A stretch of DNA of 64,000 nucleotides from Trochalopteron elliotii (lineage: Eukaryota; Chordata; Aves; Passeriformes; Leiothrichidae): assembly GCA_024734555.1 (NCBI GenBank), contig JANPWX010000029.1:1741536-1805535 (forward strand), read 5' to 3'. The notes below the pieces were generated by a model. The model saw nothing but the letters and a program-made list of their open reading frames with translations. It did not search any database and was not told the DNA's origin. Every line of letters begins with the position of its first letter. The first letter of the stretch is position 1. Below, one piece after another: positions 1 through 12,000 of the stretch. Made by a program: the position numbers and the translations under genes.

Positions 1-602
1 AGGCTGTGGACATGTTAGGCAATAGCTGCTTTTCCAAAAATACTTTTGCGGACAATAGAAATTCTGAAGCAAATGTGGGAATCAACAGGCATTAGAAGGT
101 ATTGCATACTGAGAAAGAAAGTAATAAATTGACAGAGAAAGCAACAAATGGTCTGTCAAGTGGTGACATCTAAGACTATTTTAATTTAAACTTTTTTGTA
201 ATAAAAATGCCTAGTGGAAAAAGTGTCATAATGCTAAAGTTTTGAGAAATGCTGCTTAAGATCATCTTTTTTTTGTTCTTTTGAACTGAGTAGGGAAGAT
301 GTGGTCCCTTCTTATTTACTAGTTTAGCAGTGTGAAAATTAAATTCCTAAGCAATCTCTGTGCTTGAGTGTCTGCATTTGGGACAGGGAGGAGGGAGAAC
401 AGGAGGCACATGGGAAGAGGAATCTAGAAGGTTTATGCCTTACATCTGTTGTGGCTGGATTGTGGGGTCCTTTTGGTGGTTAAAAACTGCAAGAGAGAAA
501 TACCAAAACACTGTTAAAGCCTTTGCTTACTGTTTGCATTGTACAAGGTGCTTTCTTTTTTTTTTTTTTTCCCTGAAAGTTATGCTTATTTCTTTGTGAC
601 AG

Positions 603-710
603 ATCCATCTTGCTTTTCACTGCCCACTGCAGTAAGAATTCCCTCTCCCCTGATGAGCTAAAGACACGAGCCCTGAGGAGTGCGGGACGGAGCTGCCAAC
701 CTCCTGGTCA
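603..710 (+). other. Weak candidate exon (108 nt)
   Basis: A T-rich tract at 556-570 is followed by an AG at 601-602, and a GTGAGT donor-like site begins at 711. One of the three frames between them is open for 36 codons and would give a peptide containing HCSKNSLSPDELKTRAL. The 108-nt length is a multiple of three. The donor context (TCA before GTGAGT) is only moderate, and I recognise no protein family. Pairs of splice-like sites this close occur by chance in 64 kb, so this could equally be non-coding RNA or nothing. Confidence 0.12.
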
Positions 711-2361
711 GTGAGTACCCACAACTGGGGGTTGTGTGCTGCTTGCCTCACAGAGGTGTTTGTTTTGTTGGCAAAAGTGGCTCCATCTATCCTTGAAAAG
801 TGCCTGGGAAGATCTCTGCAGGAAAGTGTTTTTGTAGAGGAAGGCAATTTTTTTCTCAGCACTTTCCTTTAAAGAATCTACTTCAGTGTTTTCCAGCCCA
901 ACTGAATTACTTCAGAAGGCCCCACTAAAAGAAATATGCCTTTTTCCTGTCTACCTGCACCTTCATTTGTGGGCATTGTTCATCCTGACAAATTCAGGAT
1001 CAAATGAGGATGTTAGGAATTTATTGCTCCTGGCATCAAAATAATTTTTCCTTCATTCAGATGAGCCTTTTGTTGAGATTCTGAACACAACAAAATTATT
1101 TAGTCTGTATGACAGGCTGCATACAGTTCTATATCTGTGTATAGACAATATATGTCATGCAGGGAAAAGGCAGAGAAGAAACCTTCCCTTTATCTGTTCT
1201 TTCGTGGTTTCTTTAACTGCTGGTCAGAATGCTCACAAGACACCTTAGAATTTAATTACTGTTGTACACGTGCCCTGGGAATTCAGGTAATTATATAAAG
1301 TACCACACTTACCCAGTGTGTCCAGCAGTGGAAATGGGCTGTCCTGCTTAGGAGTAGCAGAAGAGTGAAGGGAACATAGCCTTCAGTTGATAGATTCCCA
1401 TCAGAAAAAAAAAAAGAAAAGCAAAATCAAAACCAGCTTATGTTCAGAAAAAAGAAAATCTGGTGGGATTGTAGCAGTTTTAATTTTTTTATTATTATTT
1501 TACAAGTCTAAGTTTCATGACAGTTTTGTGCCAGTTCTGTATAGTTAAGAATATGAAACAGGGGATTCCTGAAGTCTGTTTTGACTATTATAAATGTATC
1601 TATCTAGTCTATGTGCAAATTACTCATATATGCTCTGTGTATATGTTCCTGTATTTAAGGGATCTTCATAGCTCATCTTTAAGTAGTTAAAGAATAGATT
1701 GGCAAGTACTTCCCACACCAAATTCCAGGAGAGCAAACATGAAGGGATAAAAGATACTGGTCTAGAAGCTCTCACTTTTGCTCTGTATCACAACAGCAAT
1801 TTGTCAGGGAAAGGTTGCAGAAGTAGGTCCTTGGTGAAAATTTCAAAACCGCTGATAGCTCAATCTCAAAATCCCCTGCTGTAGTCTTGGTTTGTTTGTT
1901 TTTGCTGACTGTTTTTTTTAAATAACACCAAGTGATCCCCCAGGGTTAGACAGCAAGTCAGTAGCAAAGCTGAACATGAAACCAAATTCATAATTCCCTG
2001 CAGTAATTGAGGTTGAGAATCTGCCTGCTTACACTTTGATGGTGGTTAGATCCTGTGCATTACTTATTTTCATTGCTCTGGAAAATATTGAGGCCAGGAA
2101 GGATTTTCAGGTACTGAAGAAAAACTTTACTTATTGCTCTCTGTCATATGTCTGGGGGAGTTTGCTCTGGGTTTGGTTTGAGTCGAGACACAGGCTGGGA
2201 CAAGGAGCTCAGTGGTGTTTGTGAGGAGCAGAGCTTTCCCTCCCTGGCAATGAAATATTTGCTTTAGAGGATCTCCAGCAGCTCCTCCAGCTGAGAGAGG
2301 GCTCTTCACAGAGCCCCAGGACAGGGGAAGAACACGATCAGCATGGTACATCAGTTGGTTT

Positions 2362-2393
2362 GGGGTTTCATTTGGGGGTTTTAGGGTTTTGGG
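2362..2393 (+). other. G-rich stretch, near-canonical G-quadruplex motif
   Basis: Four runs of three or more G lie on the plus strand at 2362-2365, 2374-2378, 2384-2386 and 2391-2393, separated by T-rich loops of 8, 5 and 4 bases. The first loop is one base over the usual seven-base limit, so this is borderline. No promoter or gene is seen beside it. Confidence 0.4.
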
Positions 2394-4445
2394 AGCTGTT
2401 CTGTCTTTACATGCCATGGGAGTTTCCCTTAGCTGCAGGTTTGGGCTTGGGAATTTGCCCTGGGTTCTGTCCCAGGTGCTGGTGACATCACTTGTTTTCA
2501 GCCTGCTGTAGGTTCTGTTGTCTACTTTGCAGTTTTGAGCTGGTACTGTCTGTTCTTTATTTCACTCCTGATCTTGTGTTCCTGTGCCTTTCCTGGTGTG
2601 GTGAGGAAGTGCTGGTAACTTCCCAGTTAATTCCCTTTTGTATGGTTTGCCCAGCCCTTCAGCACTGCCTGTTTCTGCCTTTTGTTCTTTATGCATCTGT
2701 CAAAAACTCAGTTCCCAAACAACTATGGAGACTCATTTCTCTCCACTGTGCTCTTCTCCAGCATTCTCTGTTCTTCAGAGGCTGTGGCATCAATATTTCA
2801 GCATATTTGTTAGGTTTGCTTTTTTTAATTTACTTTCTTTTAAACAAAGGCTGCTATCATCCCATCATGGTGGATCAAAGCCTTTGGAAAGTAACTACCT
2901 TAGAGGAAAAAGAAGTTTAACTACTTGAATAGAACCCTTCTGGACTTGTCCTCAAGGGAGGACTCAGTTTCTTAGCTTTATGCATCTTGACAGGAAATTT
3001 GTGTCTTCTGAGGGAGTTGGAAGAAAACAGCCTCTTCATCACTGCCAACTTCTGTGCTCTTCTGAGTTCCAGGTCTGGAGGATGCAAATTTTTTGGCATT
3101 TTTAGTGCTGCCATTCTGAAAAAAAAGAGCATATTCTGTATGGTTTGAAAACCTTCTGTAAACTCCCATTGGTATGAAGTCAAAACTCCTTGAGCTAATT
3201 GCTGGAGAAGCCCTGTTTGTACTGTCAGACTTGGATGCCTTTGCCATATTGGGTTTATTAGTTTGCAATGATTTTGAGAGGGAACAAAAGTTAACTAATA
3301 ACGTGTTCTTAAGTATTTCTAGCTTTTATTTCTTAGGCAGCAAACTCACCATCAGAGCTTGATAAGTTAAATATTAGCACTCAGGAATGGAGCCACAAAG
3401 CCAATGCAACTTCTGCTATTGATTTTTCTCCTGAGTAACTCTTTTGGCAGCAAAGGCAGATTTCCATCCTGTGTAAGCATCAAACTTACTTAGACTAAAT
3501 TACTCTCAACTATAAACTAAGCAATAAATCAGCATTGCTACAGTGTTGTCCTCCCATTCCTCACCCCATACTTGAAGCGTGTATGCCAAATAAGAAACAA
3601 TGCAATCAGAAAATAGTTTTAATTTTATTTTTAAATAAATACAGAAAAAATGGATGCTCTCCTGGAATTACCAGCAATAAGTAAGCCTGATGAAAGAGCA
3701 GGGATATACATGCAATTAAAATAGGTCATTGTGATGTGATAATTACAGAAGTAGAATTAAAGTATTGCCCATGCTTTTGTAAATTATGCCATAGCACCAA
3801 GTACCAGTTTTTTTACATTTTTTCTTTGTTTATGAAATTCAGTAAGATATTAATGGGGCTAACCACTTTTAGGAGTGGTTTTAAATTTATCAGGACATAT
3901 GCCCACACATTGGCCTTAGCACTGCAAGCATATTTGTTGGGAGAGAAATTTATTTGGCAGCATTCTTTAAGACATAAGATTTGATATGAGAAGATGAAGC
4001 ACTGCCATTTCTCAATGAGCATGAGCAGATGAGAATTTGAATATTATTTTGGATAAATTCAGGCCTCTGTCAGATGTATGGAAGATGGGAATAATTCAAG
4101 CAGAACAACAAGTCTAGGATAATTTTAAAAATAAATTACTGTATCTTAAAACATTTTAGTGGACTCTGGATATAAGTATTCAGACTGAGAAGGATGTAGT
4201 GAGAAAAACTAACTATATAAAAATACCAAATTATCACTGAAGGTCAAGTAAAAATGTACTGAAAAAGATAACTGGATGTTTGAAGTCCTGTTGCTTGGTT
4301 TGGTTTTGATTTTTTTTGACTCACTACTATGTAGCATACAAAGTTGAGAGTTGATAAATAGATGCTGATAATATTTGTTACTTTATGAGAATTCTCTTGG
4401 AATCAGGTACAAATTTTATTAACAATAATCTGCATTCTGTGCCAT

Positions 4446-4573
4446 GACATTGTATAATTCGTATATTCTTCAAATACTTCAGTGGGATATGAGATTTTGT
4501 GTGAAAAAGGACATTGTATAATTCATATATTTTTCATAAACTTGAGTGGGATATGAACCCCTGTGTGAAAAAG
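4446..4573. repeat. Tandem duplication, two 64-bp units
   Basis: Units 4446-4509 and 4510-4573 are directly adjacent and the same length. Both begin GACATTGTATAATTC and end with TGTGTGAAAAAG. They differ mainly by scattered substitutions in the middle, which suggests an old local duplication rather than an assembly error. No known transposon is recognised in the unit. Confidence 0.9.
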
Positions 4574-6011
4574 GCTTTGTGGGAAAAAATACTTGAGCTT
4601 TGACCTTTGATTTTTTTCTAACTAAATTTTAATATATGTCATAGTTTTAAAGAGAAAACTCATCTTTTGCCTTCTGTGGGAATGTGGGACTGTGGGTGAA
4701 AGGGTGGAGGAAAATTCTGTGGATATTTAGGCTGGCCAAGTGTGGCAGCTTGGGGGAAATGTTAGGATAAGTAACATTTATGTTAGTTATTCATATTTGT
4801 CTGAATGCCTCTTAAAGGGAGACTGAAGGGGACAAGTTTTGCCTAGAAACTCCAGAAGTGACATTCTGTGCATTCTGGGGCTGTCCTTAGAGAGCCCAAA
4901 GAAAACATGCTCATGACAAATTGTTCTTTGTGAAATAGTCTGTGTAACCTGCTCCAAGCACTGCATAGGGGTATCTGACATGAAGGAAAATGTAAAATCC
5001 TGTCTGTGCTGCAGTAATCTGCAAAAAACTCCTTTATTTATGGTTTTATCCCTTCCTTCCTGTACTAAAATCTCAGCACTGGCAATTCTAGATTTTTGTG
5101 CAACTGATTCTGAAGTCTTCCTGGAAACTTGGTGGGGTTTCAAAAGAAGTTCTGTGTGTTTGAGAATGATGTGGCCCTTCCTGTTTGATGATGAATCCTG
5201 GGCTGAATTATTTCAGAGCTACCTTGTGGAAAGGGAAAGGTTCTCAGTCAGCATCTGTCCTGGAAGAAACCCTCTGTCTGTAATTGCTTCGTGACTAAAG
5301 CTTGAGGTGGTGTGACTGTGTAGGTGTCTGATAAATGTTTTTGGTGGAATAGAGCACACATATGAAGAATGAGTGGATAAAGCTGCATTTCAGTTCCATT
5401 CATTGCAGACCAGGCTGGTGCCTTTGCCTTCATGAACAGCTTATTTTTGTGTATTTAACAAAAAAGAAAAAAGAAGAAATCTTTATGAGAAGGGAATATT
5501 GGTAAATAGATGTTTTCTTTCAGGTTTTTCCTTTGCATTTTATTGCACTGTTTGTGTTTCTAGAAGTAGCAGGTACAAATAAGAAATACAGGTACAAAAT
5601 GCAGTCCGATTGTGAATCACCCTGAAATTAAATCACAGGTTAACTTCTAGTCAGCAATCTGTACTTGCTTTGGTAGGATCTTCAAAAATCAGGTGTGATA
5701 GCAAGAAAACAGAAGTAGTAGATAAAAACTAAACTGTCATCACAGTGAGAATCAGAATGTTCAGCATTCCCAGATGTTGTTATATGGGGAAGCACCACAC
5801 CATCAGTACTGACAGCTGCATGTGCTGGGTGCTGAGGCTGGGACATCCATCAGGGACAGTGGGCCTGAAGAATGGCTCAGGTGCCATCCTGGAGGTGGCT
5901 GCTGTGACTGCAGGGAGGGACAGACAGGGTGAGCAGGGCACCTTGCAGGGGTAAATCAGTTCTGCACATTGGGGAGGCCTCCAAGGGTGCTAATGATGCC
6001 CCAGAGGAGCA

Positions 6012-6045
6012 GGGCAGGAGGGCCTGGGGGGGCCACAGGGATGGG
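6012..6045 (+). other. Canonical G-quadruplex motif
   Basis: Five G runs lie at 6012-6014, 6020-6022, 6026-6032, 6038-6040 and 6043-6045, with loops of 5, 3, 5 and 2 bases. This meets the usual rule of four runs of at least three G with loops of one to seven. It lies in a local GC-rich patch (about 5.8-6.1 kb) with few CpG, so it is not a CpG-island promoter. Confidence 0.65.
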
Positions 6046-9021
6046 CTGAGCTGGGCCATTCCAGGAGATCTGGGAGCCAGGATCATCCACAACACAGGTA
6101 GTTTTTGTTCTGCACTCTTATTCTGCCTTTGAACTTGAAGCTGTGTGCAGGGAAGGTTGTGGTTTGTTACAACCTGTTGTTGTCTTCCATAAACTACAAC
6201 CTGTAGTTGTCTTCAAGCTGTTATTTACTCTTGGTGTCACTGGACCTTCTACAAGTTCGTATTTACATAAATATGTCTCACAATGTTGGCACCTTTACAG
6301 TGACCTGAAATGGGAAAACAGCATGATTGCTATTGTCTTATGTGATCTACTATAGAGAACCAAAATATACCTAGGGATGAGTTTCATCAAATTAATTTAG
6401 AATTACAAACTCAATATAACTGGATTCTTATTTGAATTTACCTTGCACCTGCCCACCTATTTTACTGGCAGATGGGTCTAATTTTACCTTTTTGAGCATG
6501 TACAGCAGAAGCAGCTTTGCTTCATGCAGATCCTTACTGACCCAGCTTTTTATACCCCCTGGCAAGCTGCTCTGTGCTTGTACAACACCAGGTTAATTAC
6601 AGCCCTGTGAACATGTGCATTAAAACAGTCTGCTTACTGGTAGAGAGATATTTTGTTCTCTTGCTTTACAAGACTGCATCTTCTTATTTTTAATATTAGC
6701 TTTGTCATAACTGTCCTGTGGCACATTTCAGACACTTAAAAGGTTCCCTCACTTTAGCAGAAATCCAGTTTATTATGCAGATACCCACTTTTGAGGATGA
6801 GCATCTGCAGCTACTCAAGACACAGAGATGCTGGTGAATGTGTCTAGGAATCTTCATTTGTTGTGCTGTGTTGTCCCTGAATAAATATGCAGAATATCTG
6901 GCAGTTGAGCAGTCACAATGCAAAAAGAGAAACACATTGGTGTTTTGTTATGTGATAGCTGACTGTGCTGCTGATAATAAAGCATGTAGTTGAACCCAAA
7001 TGGAAGGAATTTTTCTTTTTAAAAGAATATTCTAAATATTTGTCTTATCTCTTATTTTGTAGATCTCCTTAGCAACAGAAACAGATGTTTCTTTTCTCTT
7101 AGTCATTACATTCAAAGAAAGTAGCAGCTTCAAAAATAAGGAAAGCAATTTCTATGAATTGGGTAGCTATTAATTATTGCCAAGATGTTTTAGGATGATA
7201 ATGAGACATGCAACAATTGGCTTTTTTTCTTTAATTGAAATATAGCTATCTAGTTAACCTGTGCTGGTTAGGTGAGCTATAATCTATCTGCTCTTATAGT
7301 GCAATTGTGTGATAAAAACAAGGGTGAGCTCGAATATTTCTGGTTTCTTCGGGAGATACATTGTATCAATGTGCACCTAATGTTTTATTAATTTATTACT
7401 TCAAAGCAAGTCGGTGAAGAGTTTGTCTTGAAGACAAAGAACTAAATATGCATGGCCTTACAAATATATATTTTTGTATGTCAACTTACAATATGAAATG
7501 GTATTATTAATTTTAAATGTGGACTTTGTTTTACAGTGATGCTCTTTCTCAAATTACTGTCTATTCTTCTCTGGGTTTTGATTATACAGTTTTAAGCTTG
7601 GGTTTCAAAAGGGTTTGCTGATCCGTGATCTTCATCTGTATGGGCACAAGTACCTACCTAATTGTCAAGAAATTGGCACATGTAGATGAGGTTTAGAGAG
7701 AAATTAGTTAGGACTGCAGGATCAGGATATGGACTGGTCTCTGTAAGACAGAGAAAGAGTTACCTGTGCAATTTGGAGAGAAGGACTTTTGCTGCTTCCC
7801 TAGTCCTCAGTGATCGTAATTTAAGATAACTGCATGTGCATGGACCCACATATGTGCTTGAAAACCAGGGCAAAAAAATGAGCCTTCATTGCTGATAGTG
7901 TTAATCTACTTCATTCATCACCTGGAGATTTAGTAGCAGTGTAGAGGGGAAAAAACAGTTGTTCACATGGGTGAAATTGGGAAGCCTTAACCTCAACTGG
8001 AGCTGAAGTGGCTGTTCTTTTTTTTACAAGCACATTCTCCTGCAGCATGCACATCCACAGCAGGAAAAAGAAAACAAAGCCTTTGACATGAATTTACTCA
8101 AAGAACCAGCAAAATTCAGAGAAGGAGAAGCTGAAGCAGATTAGTGTTATTGCCACAACCTTTAATCACATTTGTACTCTTCCCTGATGCTTTCCTTTTT
8201 GTTTGTCTCTCTCCAACGCTGAAAATAATAATTCTGATTGGGACTCCTTTTGCCACATGTTGGTGGCAAAAATGGTTTTGAAAAGCTTTACCAAAGAACC
8301 ATCTGGAGCATGTATGAGGGCCAAGAACACTGAGAAGGATCTTCCTCCATGGCAGAGCTGATGAGCTGGGAGGAGCAGAGAGCAGTGAACCCTGGCTGTA
8401 ATCCTTTTGCCTGGCCAGCACATCAGACAGGTGGGCAGGCTGCCCAAATGCTGTTTCCTTGGGAGTTCTAGGGGGAAGGCCATACTACCCCTTAGGTTTT
8501 GCTAAAGCAGTACTGGAACCATCTGCATTCCAGTTAGATGTGCAGAGTAATCACAAATACAAATATGAAACCATCCCAGATTCCTCAGTAAATGCAGATT
8601 TTTTGTGTCTGCTGGAGTGAGGAGGGTGCTGCAGGAAGCAAAGCAGCATGACTTCCTCAAGGTGGAACTTCTGTGTCTGGGTGAGGAGTAAAGGTATCTC
8701 GTGGGAGGACCTCAGAAGGGAAGGCTTTCATCAGTCGTGGCCAGGGACACTGTTCCAAAAATGACAGTAATTTTTGTTGCAGGGAAGAGTCTTAGAAAAG
8801 AACAAGACCTTAGTGTGTAGGCAGGGAGGCAGCCTGCAATGGGTGTCTGCTTGTCTGTGGGCAGTTCTTGCCTGGTGCTGGCTGCTAAAATGAGTTAGGT
8901 GTAAGCTCAGTGTGGAGTTTACTCAGTTTATTGTAGGTGAAACAAATATTGGCGCTATGAAATAAGAGCAGCTAAATGAAATCTTACTGCCAATGTCATC
9001 TTCTGAAAGTGAAATTCAGAC

Positions 9022-9083
9022 AGGTATATGTTATAACAGTTATATGTTATATGGTATAACAGTTCATATCAGGTATATGAACT
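9022..9083. repeat. Small AT-rich imperfect repeat and hairpin
   Basis: TATATGTTATA-type words recur three times, and TATAACAGTT occurs twice. The right end holds an 8-bp inverted repeat, GTTCATAT and ATATGAAC, separated by five bases (9063-9083). It is simple-sequence-like, with no sign of function. Confidence 0.55.
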
Positions 9084-12000
9084 CTTCCAGCCTTTAGTTC
9101 ATTGGGTTACTGCTGATTCTCTCCTACCTGAATTCTTAGAGTAGGAGGCCTTTTCTGGGGAGCAGGAGATGGTGCAAATTCTTTCATGATAGCTGCAGAT
9201 AAGGCAGTGAGGAAGCCCTTTACCACTTGGAGAAATAAGTCATCATGCCCTGTTTTTGTAGCAGTGCCTGAAAGCTGGTGACCACAAAGTGGCAAAGGAC
9301 TAAGTTGGTTTGTGACCAGAGCAGGAATTTCACATCCCTGGTGTCTCCTTAGCTGACCATCCAGCCATTTCAAATATTTCCCTTGGCACCAGTTGTTTTG
9401 GCGTTTCCTGGATTTTGGAAAATCATTGCTTACATAATGGTGCTCTTCTTCAATCAATGTGGATCATTCCTACAGGGTGTTTTAGAGGAAATTTCAGATT
9501 TTCTTTTGTCCTCTCTGTTTGTTTCATATGTAAGATGTCTGTTACTGTCCCTAGATTTGCTTACTTGCATAAGAGAGAATTTAGAAGAAAATGACTAATT
9601 GGACTAGAAAATAACACTAGCTAAAAAAGTGCTCTCAATGTCTGCACAGTTCCATGGACACAGCTCTTCAAATGCTCCTATAGCAAATGGGGCCTTTTAA
9701 ACCTTCCTGGTAAATCAGTCCTTAAGGTAAAATAGTTGATAATTCTGCAGCTCTTTGTGATGTCTGTCCACAAGTTATTTTTAAAGACAGGCTTGTCTTG
9801 AAGAATACTTCTTTGATATAGGAAGAATGAACTCCACTCAGGTTAATGCTAATGAGAATGAGACATGTAAAGTCAGTATTTTGAATTATGTGTGAGAATA
9901 TAGGGGTTAAATATACATTTTAACTGGGCTGAATAGTCATAATATCTGTTGAGGGTTTTTTTCTGGATGAAAAATATGTGAAGGTAATTTGTTGAATCAA
10001 TATTCTTGACAGGACTGTTTCATCTGTGGTTTGTGTGTGGTTTGTCAGGGGCTGTGAGAGGATTGTTTTGGTTAGTTTGTTTGTTTTAGTCAGACTTAAC
10101 AAACAATCTGAATTAATTGCCTTAGCTTGGTTCTGTCACAAAGTTAGAACAGGCTTTGTCTGATGACACTGTGTAGAGTGTGGTAACACTGTACTCCTGG
10201 AATAAAAGAAAATATATCAGAAAGGAAGCAATGAAGAGTAATTGTCTTCAAACGTTTGGCAACAAGCATTTTAAGACTTCATAGTTACTCTAAGTTGAGG
10301 GTAAATTTTCAGTAAAAATATTGCATACATTGAAGTCACTGAACCCAAAATTAGGTACTGATTTTAATTTTTTAATTTTACTGTCATGATTATTAATTAT
10401 GGTGACAGACCCTAATCATGCACATGTCAACACTGAAGAACAGTTTTCAATATATATTCCAGGTATACTCCTAAAAATATTACTTTTAAAAATAAACTTG
10501 TAATATAAACACCTTCAGAGAACCTACTGTTGTGTGGAATTCATTGTACTCTCTAGAGAATCTGTGGAAAAATGCTTTTCATCCACCAAAGGAAATAGGA
10601 AATTTGACAACATGCATTTGTCTACAAAATGCGAAGCAATATCTGATGAAATATGCTTTGTCAATAAAATAAATTGCCAAAAAAAATGTAATCTTTCCTC
10701 AAAATACGTTTAGCCTACACAGTGAAATAAGCCACTTCCACAAAGTGCATTTGGTTGCTTGAATTATTTTGATTTGCTGTCTGTCAGAATCTGTAGGTAG
10801 TGTCTTGTCTTTTTTTTTTTGTCAGACACTGTATATCAGCCTTTTATAATACATATAGATAAAATGCATTTAATTTGAGGGTAGATATTAGATAGGACAG
10901 CTATATATATGTACATATGTGTACGCATACATGCACAGAGTTAGTTATAAATTTAAAGGAAACTTGGGGTCTGTTTAAAAAGAAATGTATTTGGCTAAAC
11001 AGAAATTTATTGCTAAGCTTTTGCATCTCATGGAAACAAAAATACACAGTACTGCAATTGGAAAAGACATTGCAGGTCTGGCTTGTTCAAATATTTTCCC
11101 AGTTGTGTCAGGAAAAAAACATAGAGACGTGTTTATTTTTATCATATGTAACAAAGTAGAAACTACTTTTTAAAATGTTATTTCATGTACAAGGGAATAG
11201 CTCTATAACTGTACAATGCATGTTTATATAGGAATGGGTGAAGTGGAGCACTGACATTACCTGGACATTGTGCAGTGTCCCAGGAAGTGTTTGCCTCCTT
11301 CCTTTCTCCTTCCAGCCAGGGTGCTTCTCTAGGTGACTTTATCTGAATGGAGTGTGACTGCCTGAATGAAATAATAATGTAATAATTGAGATATTTTTAT
11401 GCTAATTTGGAGGGTATTATTATTCCTGTCCCTTCAGCTCCGTGTTTCTGAGCTAGCACAATGATAATGCATTGTAAAATCCACGTGAGCACAGGACATC
11501 AGGAAGATTTGATAGAAAGCTCACTGGACAAGGAGCAGACTAATCTATAGGACATACAGGAGCTGTTTTTCTCTCAACAGCTTAATCACTGAAATGAGAG
11601 ACAAGCCCAGGTTCCTGAGGATAACTTGGGTACTTGGGTAAATGTCAGAGCTGTTGCATTTTCCTCTATTTTAGTGTAAATCAAGATTGCTCACTCTTTC
11701 CTCATGTGATTTAACACAGTAAATCTTCATGGGAGCTGTCTGAAAATTAATGGCTGTTGTAGAAGAAACTACGTAATAGAGATTTAAATTATGGTTTTGA
11801 ATTATGTATCATTTAATATTTCATTACATAATTGTATATAGCACAACTAATGAAATACTAATTAAAAAAAGAAGTCGTTATTTTTAAAATGTAGTTATTG
11901 AACATCAATCCATTCTTTTTGCTTGTTAGTGCACCAGTGATTAAATTACAATTACTCTTCCCCCTAATATATTTCACAGTTTAAATACCCGGAATAACAT

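Larger units (their letters stand above)
1..4445. other. Non-coding AT-rich DNA, no recognised gene
   Basis: No convincing gene was seen on either strand. The open frames here are short, at most 142 codons near 2.5-2.9 kb, overlap one another in different frames and show no family motif. The stretch holds a 15-base T run at 556-570, a weak exon candidate at 603-710 and a G-rich stretch at 2362-2393. The rest is unique AT-rich sequence typical of avian introns or intergenic DNA. Confidence 0.7.

Noticed and set aside
1251..1430. Minus-strand exon-like segment with a GTAAGT-type donor near 1313 and an A-rich tract near 1406 on the plus strand
   Set aside because: The acceptor position is unclear, the segment would be under 80 nt, and two frames are open with no recognisable peptide. 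It is no better than chance.
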